64,000 nt of DNA from Verrucomicrobiota bacterium (GCA_028293545.1 JAQGOP010000043.1:127651-191650); one strand, 5' to 3'; positions 8,667 through 17,541 are shown, counted from the first letter of the stretch. Numbers and translations: made by a program. Notes: a model not told the origin generated them from the sequence alone.

Positions 8667-10136
8667 TTGTGCGGCCGCGCTTCGGCGGCTGCGGTCCTTC
8701 CCACCCAACCCTGCTGCCTCGTGCGCGCGCCACGTTCCTCCACGACTGATGGTTCCGCGGCGATCCTCGCGGAAATCCGGCGCGGGCCGGCGAACCGGGT
8801 CAAGGTGGCCATCGCCGACATCGATGGCGTCTTGCGCGGGAAATACCTCCACAAGGATAAATTCATCGCCGCGGCCGCGGCGGCGCCCGGGGGCGGCTTT
8901 GCCTTCTGCAACGTCGTCTTTGGCTGGGACATTGCCGACCAGTGCTACGACAACACCAAGCTGACCGGCTGGCACACGGGTTATCCCGACGCGCTGGCGC
9001 GGCTCGACCTCGGCACGCGGCGGAAAATCCCGTGGGACGACGACATCCCGTTTTTCCTCGGCGACTTTGTCTGGAATGGCGCCGATGGCCGGGCGGCGGA
9101 AAAACCGCATCCACTCTGTCCGCGGCAAACTCTGAAACGCGTCCTGCGTCGGGCGGAGGACCTCGGCGTGAGTCCGATGTGCGGCATGGAATTTGAATGG
9201 TTCAATTTCGCCGAGACGCCCCAGACCTGGGCGGCGAAGCATCACACGCGGCCCGAACCGGTCACGCCGGGGATGTTTGGCTATTCGATTCTCCGCATGC
9301 AACAAGGCCGGGAGTTTTGTCGCGCGCTGATGGAGGAGCTGCCGGCGTTCGGCGTGCCGATCGAAGGGCTGCACACCGAGACGGGCCCGGGCGTGCTGGA
9401 AGTGGCCATCGCGTTTTCGAATGCGCTGGAGTCGGCCGACCGCGCCATCCTCTTCAAGGCCGCGGCGAAGGAAATCGGCGCACGTTTCGGGATCATGCCG
9501 AGTTTCATGGCCAAGTGGAACCAGGCCTATCCCGGATGCAGTGGCCACATTCACCAGAGCCTCGCCGATCCCCGCACGGGAAAAAATCTCTTCTTTTCCG
9601 GGAAGGGTCGCGACGGCATGAGCCCTCTGTTCGAAAGTTACCTCGCGGGCCAGCTGGCAGTGATGATGGATTTTGGCCCGATGATCTGGCCGACCATCAA
9701 CAGCTACAAACGGCTCGTCGACGGATTCTGGGCGCCGGTGAAACCGACGTGGGGGATCGACAATCGCACCGCAAGTTTTCGCGTGATTCCGGGTTCGCCG
9801 AAATCGACGCGCCTCGAGACGCGTTGTCCCGGAGCGGACGTGAATCCTTACCTGGCGATGGCTGCCGTGATCGCGGCCGGGCTCGAGGGCGTCGAGCGGC
9901 AGCTGAAACTGACGGCGCCGCCGATCCGCGGCGCGAACCAGGGAGCGGATCACATCGCGCGCGCGCCGAGGACTTTGATCGAAACAACGCGTATTTTCCG
10001 CGATTCACCCGTGGCGCGCGACTGGCTCGGGGATGATTTCGTCGATCACTTCGCCGCGACGCGCGAGTGGGAGTGGCGGCAGTGGCTCGATGGCGTGACC
10101 GACTGGGAGCTGAAGCGGTACTTTGAAAGCATTTGA
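8667..10136 (+). CDS. Glutamine synthetase-like gamma-glutamylamide ligase
   Basis: A GS type I-fold ATP-dependent ligase of 489 residues (a GTG at 8721 would give about 471). Conserved catalytic elements are visible: the beta-grasp start VKVAIADIDGVLRGKYL, MCGMEFEWF (metal Glu), TGPGVLEVAIAF, SGHIHQSL (metal His), and NSYKRLVDGFWAPVKPTWGIDNRTASFRV (ATP/glutamate Arg). The adenylylation loop of housekeeping GlnA is not seen. Such paralogues (PuuA, GlnA4, IpuC) join glutamate to an amine instead of ammonia. The three following genes encode two dehydrogenases and a gamma-glutamyl hydrolase, so an amino-alcohol or amine substrate is likely. The first 18 codons look poorly coding, which favours the GTG start. 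Confidence 0.88.
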   Translation: MCGRASAAAVLPTQPCCLVRAPRSSTTDGSAAILAEIRRGPANRVKVAIADIDGVLRGKYLHKDKFIAAAAAAPGGGFAFCNVVFGWDIADQCYDNTKLTGWHTGYPDALARLDLGTRRKIPWDDDIPFFLGDFVWNGADGRAAEKPHPLCPRQTLKRVLRRAEDLGVSPMCGMEFEWFNFAETPQTWAAKHHTRPEPVTPGMFGYSILRMQQGREFCRALMEELPAFGVPIEGLHTETGPGVLEVAIAFSNALESADRAILFKAAAKEIGARFGIMPSFMAKWNQAYPGCSGHIHQSLADPRTGKNLFFSGKGRDGMSPLFESYLAGQLAVMMDFGPMIWPTINSYKRLVDGFWAPVKPTWGIDNRTASFRVIPGSPKSTRLETRCPGADVNPYLAMAAVIAAGLEGVERQLKLTAPPIRGANQGADHIARAPRTLIETTRIFRDSPVARDWLGDDFVDHFAATREWEWRQWLDGVTDWELKRYFESI

Positions 10137-10138
10137 AC

Positions 10139-11278
10139 ATGGCCATTCACCAATTCTCCTTTCCGACGCAGATTCACTTCGGCCCCGGGGCGCGGCATTT
10201 GCTCGCCGCGCAACTTACGGCCGCGGGGGTGAAGCGGCCGCTCATTGTGACCGACAAGGGCATCGCCGCCTTGCCGCTCACGGGTGAGCTCGCGGACAGT
10301 TTAACAAAAGCGGGACTCGCGCCCTCGGTCTTTGGCGGCGTGTTTGGCAATCCCGTCGCCACGCAGGTCGCCGCCGGGGTTTCGGCGTACAAGGCGCACC
10401 AGGCCGACGCCGTGGTGGGATTCGGTGGAGGCGCGGCGCTCGACGTCGCGAAGGTGGTGGCGATGATGGCGGTGCACGAGGGCGGGGTGCTCAACTACGC
10501 GTGGGATCATCCGCAGGTGCGCGCGATCACGCGGCCGCTGCCTTACTTTGTCGCGCTCCCGACCACGAGCGGCACAGGTTCGGAAGTGGGGCGGTCGGCG
10601 GTGATTTCCGATGACGTCACGCATGTGAAGAAGGTGATTTTTTCGCCGGCGCTGCTCGCCAAGGCGGTGTTCGCGGACCCGGAGCTCACGCTCGATCTGC
10701 CGGCGAAAATCACCGCCGCCACGGGGATGGATGCCTTGACCCACAACGTCGAAAGCTACCTCTCCCCGGTTTACCATCCGTTGTGCGACGGCATCGCGCT
10801 CGAAGGCGCGCGCATCGCGGCCCACGCCCTGCCCGGCGCGGTCCGGAACGGGCGCGATCTCCAGGCGCGTTCCTCGATGATGATGAGTTCGATGATGGGC
10901 GCAATCGCGTTCCAGAAAGACCTCGGCGCGGTGCACTCGTGCGCGCACGCGTTGAGCGCGGTCTGCGATCTTCACCATGGGCTCGCGAACGGCGTGATGA
11001 TCGACCACGTCATGCGATTCAATGCGGATGCGGCGCCCGATAAATTTGCCGAGCTGGCGCGGGTGTGCGGCGCGGGCGCGGGCGCCGGTGATTTCGTCGC
11101 GTGGCTGGGACGATTGAAGGAAGAACTGGGCATTCCCGCCGTCCTGGGCGCGGTCGGGGTGAGGGCGGACCAGATCCCGGCGCTCGTCGACATCGCAGTG
11201 GCCGACTCGTGCCACCGCACGAACCCGAAGCCCTGCACCCGCGCTGATTTCGAGCGCCTCTTTGCCGAGGCGATGTGA
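10139..11278 (+). CDS. Iron-containing alcohol dehydrogenase
   Basis: A 379-residue group III (Fe-dependent) NAD(P)-alcohol dehydrogenase. It has the dinucleotide site GFGGGAALDVAK near residue 97, TTSGTGSEV, and the metal set DALTHNVESY, HSCAHALSAVCDLHHGLANG, and a Cys/His-rich tail ending in SCHRTNPKPCTRADFERL. ATG at 10139 is three bases past the stop of the ligase gene; a TTG at 10133 is also in frame. Placed between a gamma-glutamyl ligase and a gamma-glutamyl hydrolase, it most likely oxidises the hydroxyl of a gamma-glutamylated amino alcohol to the aldehyde. Standard putrescine catabolism would use an FAD oxidase (PuuB) at this position, so its presence argues for a different substrate. 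Confidence 0.92.
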   Translation: MAIHQFSFPTQIHFGPGARHLLAAQLTAAGVKRPLIVTDKGIAALPLTGELADSLTKAGLAPSVFGGVFGNPVATQVAAGVSAYKAHQADAVVGFGGGAALDVAKVVAMMAVHEGGVLNYAWDHPQVRAITRPLPYFVALPTTSGTGSEVGRSAVISDDVTHVKKVIFSPALLAKAVFADPELTLDLPAKITAATGMDALTHNVESYLSPVYHPLCDGIALEGARIAAHALPGAVRNGRDLQARSSMMMSSMMGAIAFQKDLGAVHSCAHALSAVCDLHHGLANGVMIDHVMRFNADAAPDKFAELARVCGAGAGAGDFVAWLGRLKEELGIPAVLGAVGVRADQIPALVDIAVADSCHRTNPKPCTRADFERLFAEAM

Positions 11279-11284
11279 GGAGCC

Positions 11285-12109
11285 ATGGCGACGCCGCTCC
11301 GCATCGGGCTCACGGCCCGGCTGATGTATCCCGACCCGGCGCGCACCGTCCTGCCGGCGAAAACCGTGCAGTACGCCGAGGAAAATGCGGCGAACTGGCT
11401 CGTCCTCGGCGGTGCGTTGGTGCTCATGATTCCCCGCATCAGCGAAACGGCGATGCGTTCGCCGAACGTGGTTTCATATCCGGACTACGCCGAAGCGCTC
11501 GATGGCCTCGTGCTGCAGGGCGGCTCCGATATCTCTCCCCAGACTTACGGCGAAAATGCGCTTCACCCGGCGTGGGTGGGCGATCGGTTGCGCGACAAAT
11601 ACGAACTGGCGGTGTATCGGGAATTTCGCCGCCTGCGCAAACCGGTGCTCGGCATTTGCCGCGGCTGCCAGTTGATCAACGTCGCGGAGGGCGGTTCACT
11701 TTACCAGGACCTGGGCACGCAGGTCCCGGCGTCGGCGCATCACCGTCACGAGCAGCGCTACGATGCGAATGTCCACGAAGCGACGATCGAACCCGGCTCG
11801 CACCTCGCGCAACTCCATGGGCCGACGAAGCGCATCCAGGTAAATTCAATTCACCATCAAGCCATCAAGACCCTTGGGAAAAATCTCACCGTCGAGGCCT
11901 GGTCTTACCCGGATGGCCTGATCGAGGCGGTGCGCGGAGCAGGAGTCGACTACCTGGTCGGCGTGCAGTGGCATCCCGAATTTCCCGGCCCCGCTGGCAG
12001 CAGGCTGGTCGACGATGCGCCCTTGCGGGCGGAATTTCTCAACGCCTGCGAAAAACGACGTGCGGAAAACGCCGCAAAAACGACCGCGTCCGTGTCACAA
12101 AATGCCTAA
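11285..12109 (+). CDS. Gamma-glutamyl amide hydrolase, class C26 glutamine amidotransferase (PuuD-like)
   Basis: A 274-residue class I glutamine amidotransferase-fold hydrolase. The nucleophile Cys sits in LGICRGCQLINV, and the His-Glu pair in GVQWHPEFPG. LVLQGGSDISPQTYGE is the substrate-side loop typical of PuuD and gamma-Glu-GABA hydrolases. It releases glutamate from gamma-glutamyl compounds in the cytoplasm, after oxidation of the amine moiety. An AGGAG ribosome site lies just before the ATG at 11285. The 3' end overlaps the aldehyde dehydrogenase start by 8 bp, indicating translational coupling. Confidence 0.92.
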   Translation: MATPLRIGLTARLMYPDPARTVLPAKTVQYAEENAANWLVLGGALVLMIPRISETAMRSPNVVSYPDYAEALDGLVLQGGSDISPQTYGENALHPAWVGDRLRDKYELAVYREFRRLRKPVLGICRGCQLINVAEGGSLYQDLGTQVPASAHHRHEQRYDANVHEATIEPGSHLAQLHGPTKRIQVNSIHHQAIKTLGKNLTVEAWSYPDGLIEAVRGAGVDYLVGVQWHPEFPGPAGSRLVDDAPLRAEFLNACEKRRAENAAKTTASVSQNA

Positions 12110-13520
12110 GCCCGCGCCCGCCTCATTGAAGATCGTGAACCCGGCAGACGGACGCGTGTTCGCGTCGCTTCCCTGCGACGACCGTGCTGCGGTGCGCGAC
12201 AAGTATCGGGCGGCGCGCACGGCGCAGACCGCCTGGGCCGGGCAGCCCCTTGCGGAACGCCTGGCGGTCATCGCTCGCTTTCGCGCGCTGCTGGTGCGCG
12301 ATGCCGAGGAATTGGCGCGATTGCTGACCCGGGAAATGGGGAAGCCGATCGCGCAGTCGCGCAACGAGCTCAAAGGCGTGCTGGGCCGCATCGATTTTTT
12401 CCTCGCGGAAGCGCCCGGGGTCTTGGCGGCCGAGGATGTTCACCGGGAAAAAGATGCGAGCGGCGGAAGCCTCGTCGAGCGGATCACGCAGGAACCGCTC
12501 GGGGTCATCGCGAACATCTCGGCGTGGAATTACCCGTATTTCGTGGGCGGGAATGTTTTTCTCCCGGCGCTGCTGGCCGGGAACGCCGTGCTCTACAAGC
12601 CGTCGGAGTTCACCACCCTCACCGGGCGCGCGATAGCGGAGAGGCTGGATGAGTCGGGCCTGCCCCGGGACGTTTTCATCCCGCTCGTTGGCGGCGGCGC
12701 GGTGGGGGCGGAGTTGCTGCGGCAGCCGGTCGACGGCGTGTTTTTCACCGGCTCCGTCGCGACCGGAAAGAAAATCGCGCGGGCGATGGCGTCGCGGATG
12801 GTCAAGGTGCAGCTCGAACTCGGGGGCAAGGATCCGACTTACGTGTGCGACGACGTGGCCGACGTGGCGCAGGCTGCGGCGAGTTTGGCCGACGGCGCGT
12901 TTTACAACACCGGGCAGAGCTGCTGCTCGGTCGAGCGGATCTACGTCCAGGAAGGAGCCTTCGAATCCTTCGTAAAGGCGTTCGTGCAGGCGGTGAAAGG
13001 TTTCAAGCTGGGCGATCCCACGCGGGAAAGAACCTACCTCGGGCCGCTCGCGCGGGCGGCGCAGCTCGAGGTGCTGGAAGCCCAGGTCGCGGATGCGCAA
13101 CGCAAGGGCGCGCGGGTGCTGACCGGCGGGCGGCGCGTGAAGCGGAAGGGCAATTATTTTGAGCCGACGGTGTTGGTGGACGTCGACCACACGATGGCGG
13201 TGATGCGGGATGAAAGTTTTGGGCCCATCATCGGGATCATGAGCGTGCCGGGCGACGAGGCGGCGATCGCGCTGATGAACGACACGGAGTTCGGCCTGAC
13301 CGCGGGAGTGTATTCGTCGGATCGCGCGCGGGCGGAAAAAATCCTGGCGAGGGTGAAGAGCGGCTCGGCGTACTGGAATTGCTGCGACCGGGTGAGCCCG
13401 CGCCTGCCTTGGTCCGGCTATGGGAATTCCGGGATGGGCCTGACGCTCTCGCGCGCTGGGATTGCGACGTTCACGCGGCCGCGGGGCTGGCACCTGAAGG
13501 AGCGTAGCGGCTCAATGTAG
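12102..13520 (+). CDS. NAD(P)-dependent aldehyde dehydrogenase
   Basis: A 472-residue ALDH-superfamily enzyme. Visible motifs are NISAWNYPYFVGGNVFLPAL, YKPSEFTTLTG (cofactor Lys), FFTGSVATGKKIA, LELGGKDPTYVCDD (general-base Glu) and NTGQSCCSVERIYV (catalytic Cys). It should oxidise the gamma-glutamylated aldehyde produced by the preceding alcohol dehydrogenase to the acid, which the amidohydrolase then splits. The frame is open to 12015, but the ATG at 12102 with an 8-bp overlap to the previous gene is the natural start. The last codons read S-M-stop, with the TAG stop contributed by a palindromic repeat (TGTAGCGCAGGC) that starts at 13516. Confidence 0.93.
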   Translation: MPKPAPASLKIVNPADGRVFASLPCDDRAAVRDKYRAARTAQTAWAGQPLAERLAVIARFRALLVRDAEELARLLTREMGKPIAQSRNELKGVLGRIDFFLAEAPGVLAAEDVHREKDASGGSLVERITQEPLGVIANISAWNYPYFVGGNVFLPALLAGNAVLYKPSEFTTLTGRAIAERLDESGLPRDVFIPLVGGGAVGAELLRQPVDGVFFTGSVATGKKIARAMASRMVKVQLELGGKDPTYVCDDVADVAQAAASLADGAFYNTGQSCCSVERIYVQEGAFESFVKAFVQAVKGFKLGDPTRERTYLGPLARAAQLEVLEAQVADAQRKGARVLTGGRRVKRKGNYFEPTVLVDVDHTMAVMRDESFGPIIGIMSVPGDEAAIALMNDTEFGLTAGVYSSDRARAEKILARVKSGSAYWNCCDRVSPRLPWSGYGNSGMGLTLSRAGIATFTRPRGWHLKERSGSM

Positions 13521-13623
13521 CGCAGGCATCCTGCCTGCTTCGCTCCGTCTGAGCCCAGGCCCGGCCCAAGTACTCCCGCCGGTCCACCGTTTCAACCGGA
13601 GCAGGCAGGATGCCTGCGCTACA
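13516..13623. repeat. Palindromic repeat with perfect 24-bp arms
   Basis: Arms at 13516-13539 and 13600-13623 are perfect inverted copies with the core GTAGCGCAGGCATCCTGCC, separated by 60 bp. The left arm supplies the aldehyde dehydrogenase stop codon. The hairpin may double as a transcription terminator for the four-gene cluster, although there is no clear T-run. Confidence 0.7.
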
Positions 13624-13682
13624 TCCGGACACGCCGCAGGTTTTGTCCTGTAAAATTCGGGGACACGCGACAGGCTGCATCC

Positions 13683-14063
13683 ATGGTCAAAAAACTTTTG
13701 CACACGCGCATGCGCGTGAACGATCTCGGGCAGACGATTAAGTTTTACCAGGATGCCCTCGGTTTGAAACTGTCGCGCCAGCACACGTCGCCGCGCGGGG
13801 CGCAGCTGGCATTCCTCCAGACGCCGAACAGCGAGGAGGAAATCGAGCTCTGCCAGCTGCCCAACAGCCCGAGCGTGCAGGTGCAGCCGGACTTGATGCA
13901 CCTGGCGTTCGAGGTCGAGGACCTGGCGGCGTTCGCCGCGGCCCTCGAGAAAAAAGGTTACAAGCTCAGCGATGGCCCGACGAAGACCGGCAGCGGCTCG
14001 GTGATCGCTTTCATCGATGCGCCCGAGGGCTATGAAGTGGAATTGATCCAGCGCGCGAAGTGA
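13683..14063 (+). CDS. VOC family / glyoxalase I-like protein
   Basis: A 126-residue single-domain vicinal oxygen chelate protein. Putative metal ligands are His 7 (KKLLHTRMRV), Glu in EEEIELCQ, His in DLMHLAFEV, and Glu in GYEVELIQ, the H-E-H-E order of lactoylglutathione lyase. The N-terminal RVNDLGQTIKFYQDALGLKL is the family signature. A methylglyoxal-detoxifying role is plausible. It is shorter than E. coli GloA (135 residues), and other VOC functions such as methylmalonyl-CoA epimerase-like activity cannot be ruled out. It overlaps the next gene by 4 bp. Confidence 0.85.
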   Translation: MVKKLLHTRMRVNDLGQTIKFYQDALGLKLSRQHTSPRGAQLAFLQTPNSEEEIELCQLPNSPSVQVQPDLMHLAFEVEDLAAFAAALEKKGYKLSDGPTKTGSGSVIAFIDAPEGYEVELIQRAK

Positions 14064-14818
14064 GCGCCGGCGCCGCGACGTCCGCGGGGAAGTGGGAATC
14101 GCCCTGGTTCGATGCCTCGGCGTTCGTGGCGGGTCTTGCGCTGGCGTGGTTTGGCCATTGGCAGACGAAGGACCTGGTGTGGAGCTTGTGGCTCTCGAGC
14201 CTGCTCGTCGGCTATGCGATGATCCTGTGGATGATCTTCAGCCCGGGACTTTTCATCGCATGCCATGCTTGGCGCGACCGCGATGGAGTCGAAGCGACAG
14301 CGGTGTCGCGCCTCGTGGGCTTGGGCGGGATCTATTTGGTCGGCGCGCTCTTTCTCCTCGGTTTTTTCACCTTTCACTTCGGGATGTTTCACTTCGTGCA
14401 CTCGGCTTTCCTGAGCGCATTTTTCCCGATGACAGAAGGGGCGACCAGGAACGGCATGCCGGGGCTCGCGCTCTATCGCGCCGTGTTCCTGGCCTACTGG
14501 CCCTTCGTGCTGGTCGCAGCGGTGGCGGAGCGACAGGCGTTCCGCTGGCTTGGCGGCAATGACACGGCTCCCGCGAATACGTCAGTGGCCCCGGCGGACA
14601 TCGCGGCGCGAAAAGCAAAAAATGCACTCGGCGGCGCGACGGCGAACATGATGACGCCGTACAGGAACGTGATCCGGCTTCACCTCCTGATTTTCTTTTT
14701 CGCATTCGCGAGTTTCACCCACGTCGAAAATTTTGCGGTCTATGCCGTCGTATACGCGGTGTATTTTTTCCCATGGCGGCTGCTTCGACGCCGGGCGGGT
14801 GGAGCGGTTTCCCCGTAA
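14060..14818 (+). CDS. Multi-pass membrane protein, DUF6498-like
   Basis: A 252-residue protein starting at GTG (GTGA overlap with the glyoxalase stop). About six hydrophobic segments are visible: FVAGLALAWFGHW, LWLSSLLVGYAMILWMIF, LVGLGGIYLVGALFLLGFF, AVFLAYWPFVLVAAVA, LHLLIFFFAFASF and FAVYAVVYAVYFFPW. The motif TFHFGMFHFVHSAFL resembles the His-containing helix of DUF6498 membrane proteins. The function is unknown. Translational coupling to the VOC gene may be coincidental. Confidence 0.7.
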   Translation: MSAGAATSAGKWESPWFDASAFVAGLALAWFGHWQTKDLVWSLWLSSLLVGYAMILWMIFSPGLFIACHAWRDRDGVEATAVSRLVGLGGIYLVGALFLLGFFTFHFGMFHFVHSAFLSAFFPMTEGATRNGMPGLALYRAVFLAYWPFVLVAAVAERQAFRWLGGNDTAPANTSVAPADIAARKAKNALGGATANMMTPYRNVIRLHLLIFFFAFASFTHVENFAVYAVVYAVYFFPWRLLRRRAGGAVSP

Positions 14819-14915
14819 GGCGCTGTTTGAATCGGCCCGCGATTGATGGCGAACCGAGTTCCCCATTCGACCGGACCTGGGTTTCCGACAACGCGTTGGG
14901 CGCAACGTGTTCCAC
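14819..14915. repeat. Degenerate palindromic repeat between convergent genes
   Basis: The 97-bp gap holds ACAACGCGTTGGGCGCAACGTGTTCCACC, a diverged relative of the GGTGGAGCGCGTTGTCCC repeat, together with a CCGGACCTGG segment. No gene is seen. Confidence 0.4.
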
Positions 14916-16127
14916 CTAGGCTTTGGGCACGGGCTGGCCGATCTGCTCGAGCAGTTTCGTGAACCACGGAGTCTGCACGTCGAAGTGCTTTCCACCCTTG
15001 ATGCGGGGAAACTCGATGGCGCGCAGCTCGTTGTTCCTTTCCTCGTCCTCGCCGATCACTCCACTTTCGCGGCGCAGCGCACAGGTGACGGCGTGGCGCA
15101 CGCAGCGGTCGATCAGGCCGAGGTCGGCGCTGTTCGCGGCGGCGGCGCGCGCGTAATATCCGCTCTTCTGGACGAGCACCTTGTCGGCGCCGAGCAGCTT
15201 GGAGAAGCTGTCACCGAACCATTTCCCGGGATTGATCAGGTCGAGCTTCACGTGGCCGAAGGGATCGCGCGGCGGCACTTCGCCGCGGGCGATCATCTCC
15301 GCGACGATCTGCTCCACGCCGGCGCCTTCGCTCAGGAAAACATTCGCATTGCCCTCGCGGTCCATGATCCCGCGGAGGCGAGTGGCCTCGGTCGCGATGT
15401 CGAACGGAAGTTCCGGGAGGTATACGCCATGCACGGAAAGCCGATCGCGGCTGATGCCGAGGCTCGGCACGTACGGCTGCGACTCGAGCAGCTTCATGTA
15501 TTCGTAGGTCGTGGCGGCGGCGAGCCAGCCGCAGTGGCGGCCCATGATCTCATGGATGATGAGCACGCGCGAACTGGAGCTGTGCTCGGCGACGACGCGT
15601 TGGAAAAACAGCGCGCCTTCGCGGGCCGCCGTCAGCGCGCCGAGGCTCTGGCGGATCGGGATGATGTCGTTGTCGATCGTCTTCGGCAGGCCGATGACCG
15701 TCAGCTCGTGGCCTTCCTTCGCGAGGTAAGCCGCGAGGTCCGCGGCGGTGGTGTTGGTGTCGTCGCCACCGATGGTGTGCAGGACGTCGACCTGGTCCTT
15801 GCGCAGCTGCGCCGCCGCGACCGCGAGGGGGTTTTCGCCTTCCTTGACCAAGCCACGCTTCACGCAGTCCTTCACGTTGGTGAGCTTGACGCGGCTGTTG
15901 CCGATCGGGCTGCCGCCGTAGTTGCGGAGCACGCGCGCGGAGTCGCGAAGGTCGTCGGCGACGGGAATCCGGTCGCCCTGCAGCAGGCCCTTGTAGCCGT
16001 TGCGATAGCAGATCAGCTCGATGTCCGGCGCGATGGCGGTGTAACGCTCGATGAGTCCGCCCGTGGCGGCGCTGAGGCAGGGGGCGAGCCCGCCCGCGGT
16101 GAGGATGGCGACTTTGCGAGGAGGCAT
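14916..16127 (-). CDS. pfp: Pyrophosphate-dependent 6-phosphofructokinase
   Basis: A 403-residue phosphofructokinase. The diagnostic motif is GGDDTNTTAADLA: Asp in the second acidic position, where ATP-PFK has Gly (GGDGS), marks PPi as phosphoryl donor. Other motifs are LTAGGLAPCLSAATGG, GLPKTIDNDII (catalytic PKTIDND) and IIHEIMGRHCGWLAAAT. The enzyme reversibly interconverts fructose 6-phosphate and fructose 1,6-bisphosphate, so it may serve glycolysis and gluconeogenesis. The start at 16127 (MPPRKVAILTAGG) puts the first strand at the usual distance; the frame is open to 16283 but without family similarity. It stands alone, convergent with the membrane protein gene. Confidence 0.93.
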   Translation of the reverse strand: MPPRKVAILTAGGLAPCLSAATGGLIERYTAIAPDIELICYRNGYKGLLQGDRIPVADDLRDSARVLRNYGGSPIGNSRVKLTNVKDCVKRGLVKEGENPLAVAAAQLRKDQVDVLHTIGGDDTNTTAADLAAYLAKEGHELTVIGLPKTIDNDIIPIRQSLGALTAAREGALFFQRVVAEHSSSSRVLIIHEIMGRHCGWLAAATTYEYMKLLESQPYVPSLGISRDRLSVHGVYLPELPFDIATEATRLRGIMDREGNANVFLSEGAGVEQIVAEMIARGEVPPRDPFGHVKLDLINPGKWFGDSFSKLLGADKVLVQKSGYYARAAAANSADLGLIDRCVRHAVTCALRRESGVIGEDEERNNELRAIEFPRIKGGKHFDVQTPWFTKLLEQIGQPVPKA

Positions 16128-16189
16128 GAGTGGGTGGGATGAAGCAGGTTTCGCGCTACGCGATAAACCTAAAATTTCCGGATGACAGC

Positions 16190-16311
16190 CTCGCGAAAGA
16201 ATAACCAAGGTGGTCCGCGTTGTTCGCCGCGAGCCTGCCGGATGGGAGCGACTCCGGCTGCGAGCTTTCGCGGTCCGACCCAAGCAACGCTTTGCGGAGA
16301 AGTCGCTTCAC
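16190..16311. repeat. Repeat fragments between cfa and pfp
   Basis: The stretch contains CGCGAGCCTGCCGGATGGGAGCGACTCCGGCTGCGAGC, a partly self-complementary segment, and at about 16289-16311 an inverted copy of the short motif also present at 2771 and 31276 (core GGAGAAGTCGC). No gene is evident. Confidence 0.4.
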
Positions 16312-16332
16312 TCTCGGCTGCGCCGAGTCGGG

Positions 16333-17541
16333 CTACCGCACCGCTTGGTACCCGCCAAGGACTCCGCCCTTCGCGAGGACAAATTGGAAGAGCTCGATAT
16401 CCCGCGCGCGAAACGCGCCGGCACAGCTCAGCAGATAATAACGCCACATGCGTCCAAAGCGCTCGCCGTAGTGATTGCGAAACTGATCCCAGGAGCGGCG
16501 GAAATTTTCCTCCCACGCCATCAGCGTGCGGTCGTAATAGGCTCCGAAATTATGGACGTCCTCGACCACGAAGCGTTCCTCCGCCGCGTGCGTGACCTGG
16601 GCGGGGGAGGGCAGCATCGAGTTGGGGAAAATGTAACGCGTGATCCAGGGATCGGAGCCGGTGCGCGACGCCGTGCCGCCGATGGTGTGGCAGAGGAAAA
16701 GACCGCCGACATCCAGGCAGCGCGCGGCTGCGGCCATGTACGCGCCGTAATTTTTATATCCGACGTGCTCCATCATTCCGACGCTGGCAATGCGGTCGAA
16801 GGGTTCGTTGAGCTCGCGATAATCCTGCAGCCGGATCTCGACCGGCAGGCCCCGGCTGGCTTCAACCGCGTAGTCCCGCTGTTCGGCCGAAACGGTGATG
16901 CCGACCACCGAGCACCCGTAATGTTCGGCGGCGTAACGTGAGAGTCCGCCCCAGCCGCAGCCGATGTCGAGGAGTCGGTGGCCGGAACGGAGGCCGAGCT
17001 TGCGGCAGATCAGGTCCATCTTTCGGCGCTGCGCCTCGGCAAGGTCGTCGGTGCCTTGGAAATACGCACAGGAATACTGCATCGAAGGATCGAGCATCGC
17101 GGCGAAAAATCGATTGCCCAAATCGTAGTGCGCCGACGCCGAGCGGCGGGCGCGGGCCACGGTCTGGAGATTGAAAACCTTCGCCACCAACCCCGCCATG
17201 ATCGTCTTCGGATTGAGCGGCAGATGCTGGGCCAGCTCGGCGCGCAGGGCGCGGAATGTCATCTCGTCGATGGCGGCGCAATCCCACCAGCCATCCATGT
17301 AGGCCTCGCCAAAACCAAGCGTGCCCGTGGCCAGCACGCGGCGATAAAAACGGAGGTCATTGACCCTGAGATCCCAAGGCCGGTCACCGCCGATCCGGAT
17401 ATCGGCGAGGGCGAACAGGTCGGTGATGATCCGCTGTGCACTCCCGAAATGGCGGGAGGAAAGCCGCTGCGACGGCCATGTCCGACCCGGGGGCGAGGCC
17501 CAAGGGCGGGTATTCGGGGGATTGATAACTTCGGGGGGCAT
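16333..17541 (-). CDS. cfa: Cyclopropane-fatty-acyl-phospholipid synthase
   Basis: A 402-residue SAM-dependent methyltransferase of the CFA/mycolic acid cyclopropane synthase family. It methylenates double bonds of membrane phospholipid acyl chains. Motifs are ASAHYDLGNRFFAAMLDPSMQYSCAYF, HRLLDIGCGWGGLSRYAAEHYG (SAM site), ITVSAEQRDYA and IASVGMMEHVGYKNY, with FIFPNSMLPS-like sequence later (YIFPNSMLPSPAQV). The length is close to E. coli Cfa (382). The start at 17541 (MPPEVIN) is preferred; an in-frame start at 17592 would add a Cys/Pro-rich leader. The 3' end runs into repeat fragments. Confidence 0.93.
   Translation of the reverse strand: MPPEVINPPNTRPWASPPGRTWPSQRLSSRHFGSAQRIITDLFALADIRIGGDRPWDLRVNDLRFYRRVLATGTLGFGEAYMDGWWDCAAIDEMTFRALRAELAQHLPLNPKTIMAGLVAKVFNLQTVARARRSASAHYDLGNRFFAAMLDPSMQYSCAYFQGTDDLAEAQRRKMDLICRKLGLRSGHRLLDIGCGWGGLSRYAAEHYGCSVVGITVSAEQRDYAVEASRGLPVEIRLQDYRELNEPFDRIASVGMMEHVGYKNYGAYMAAAARCLDVGGLFLCHTIGGTASRTGSDPWITRYIFPNSMLPSPAQVTHAAEERFVVEDVHNFGAYYDRTLMAWEENFRRSWDQFRNHYGERFGRMWRYYLLSCAGAFRARDIELFQFVLAKGGVLGGYQAVR

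Noticed and set aside
8667-13520. Plain putrescine (Puu) operon
   Set aside because: The FAD-dependent PuuB oxidase, a PuuP permease and PuuE are missing, and an Fe-alcohol dehydrogenase stands in the place of the oxidase.
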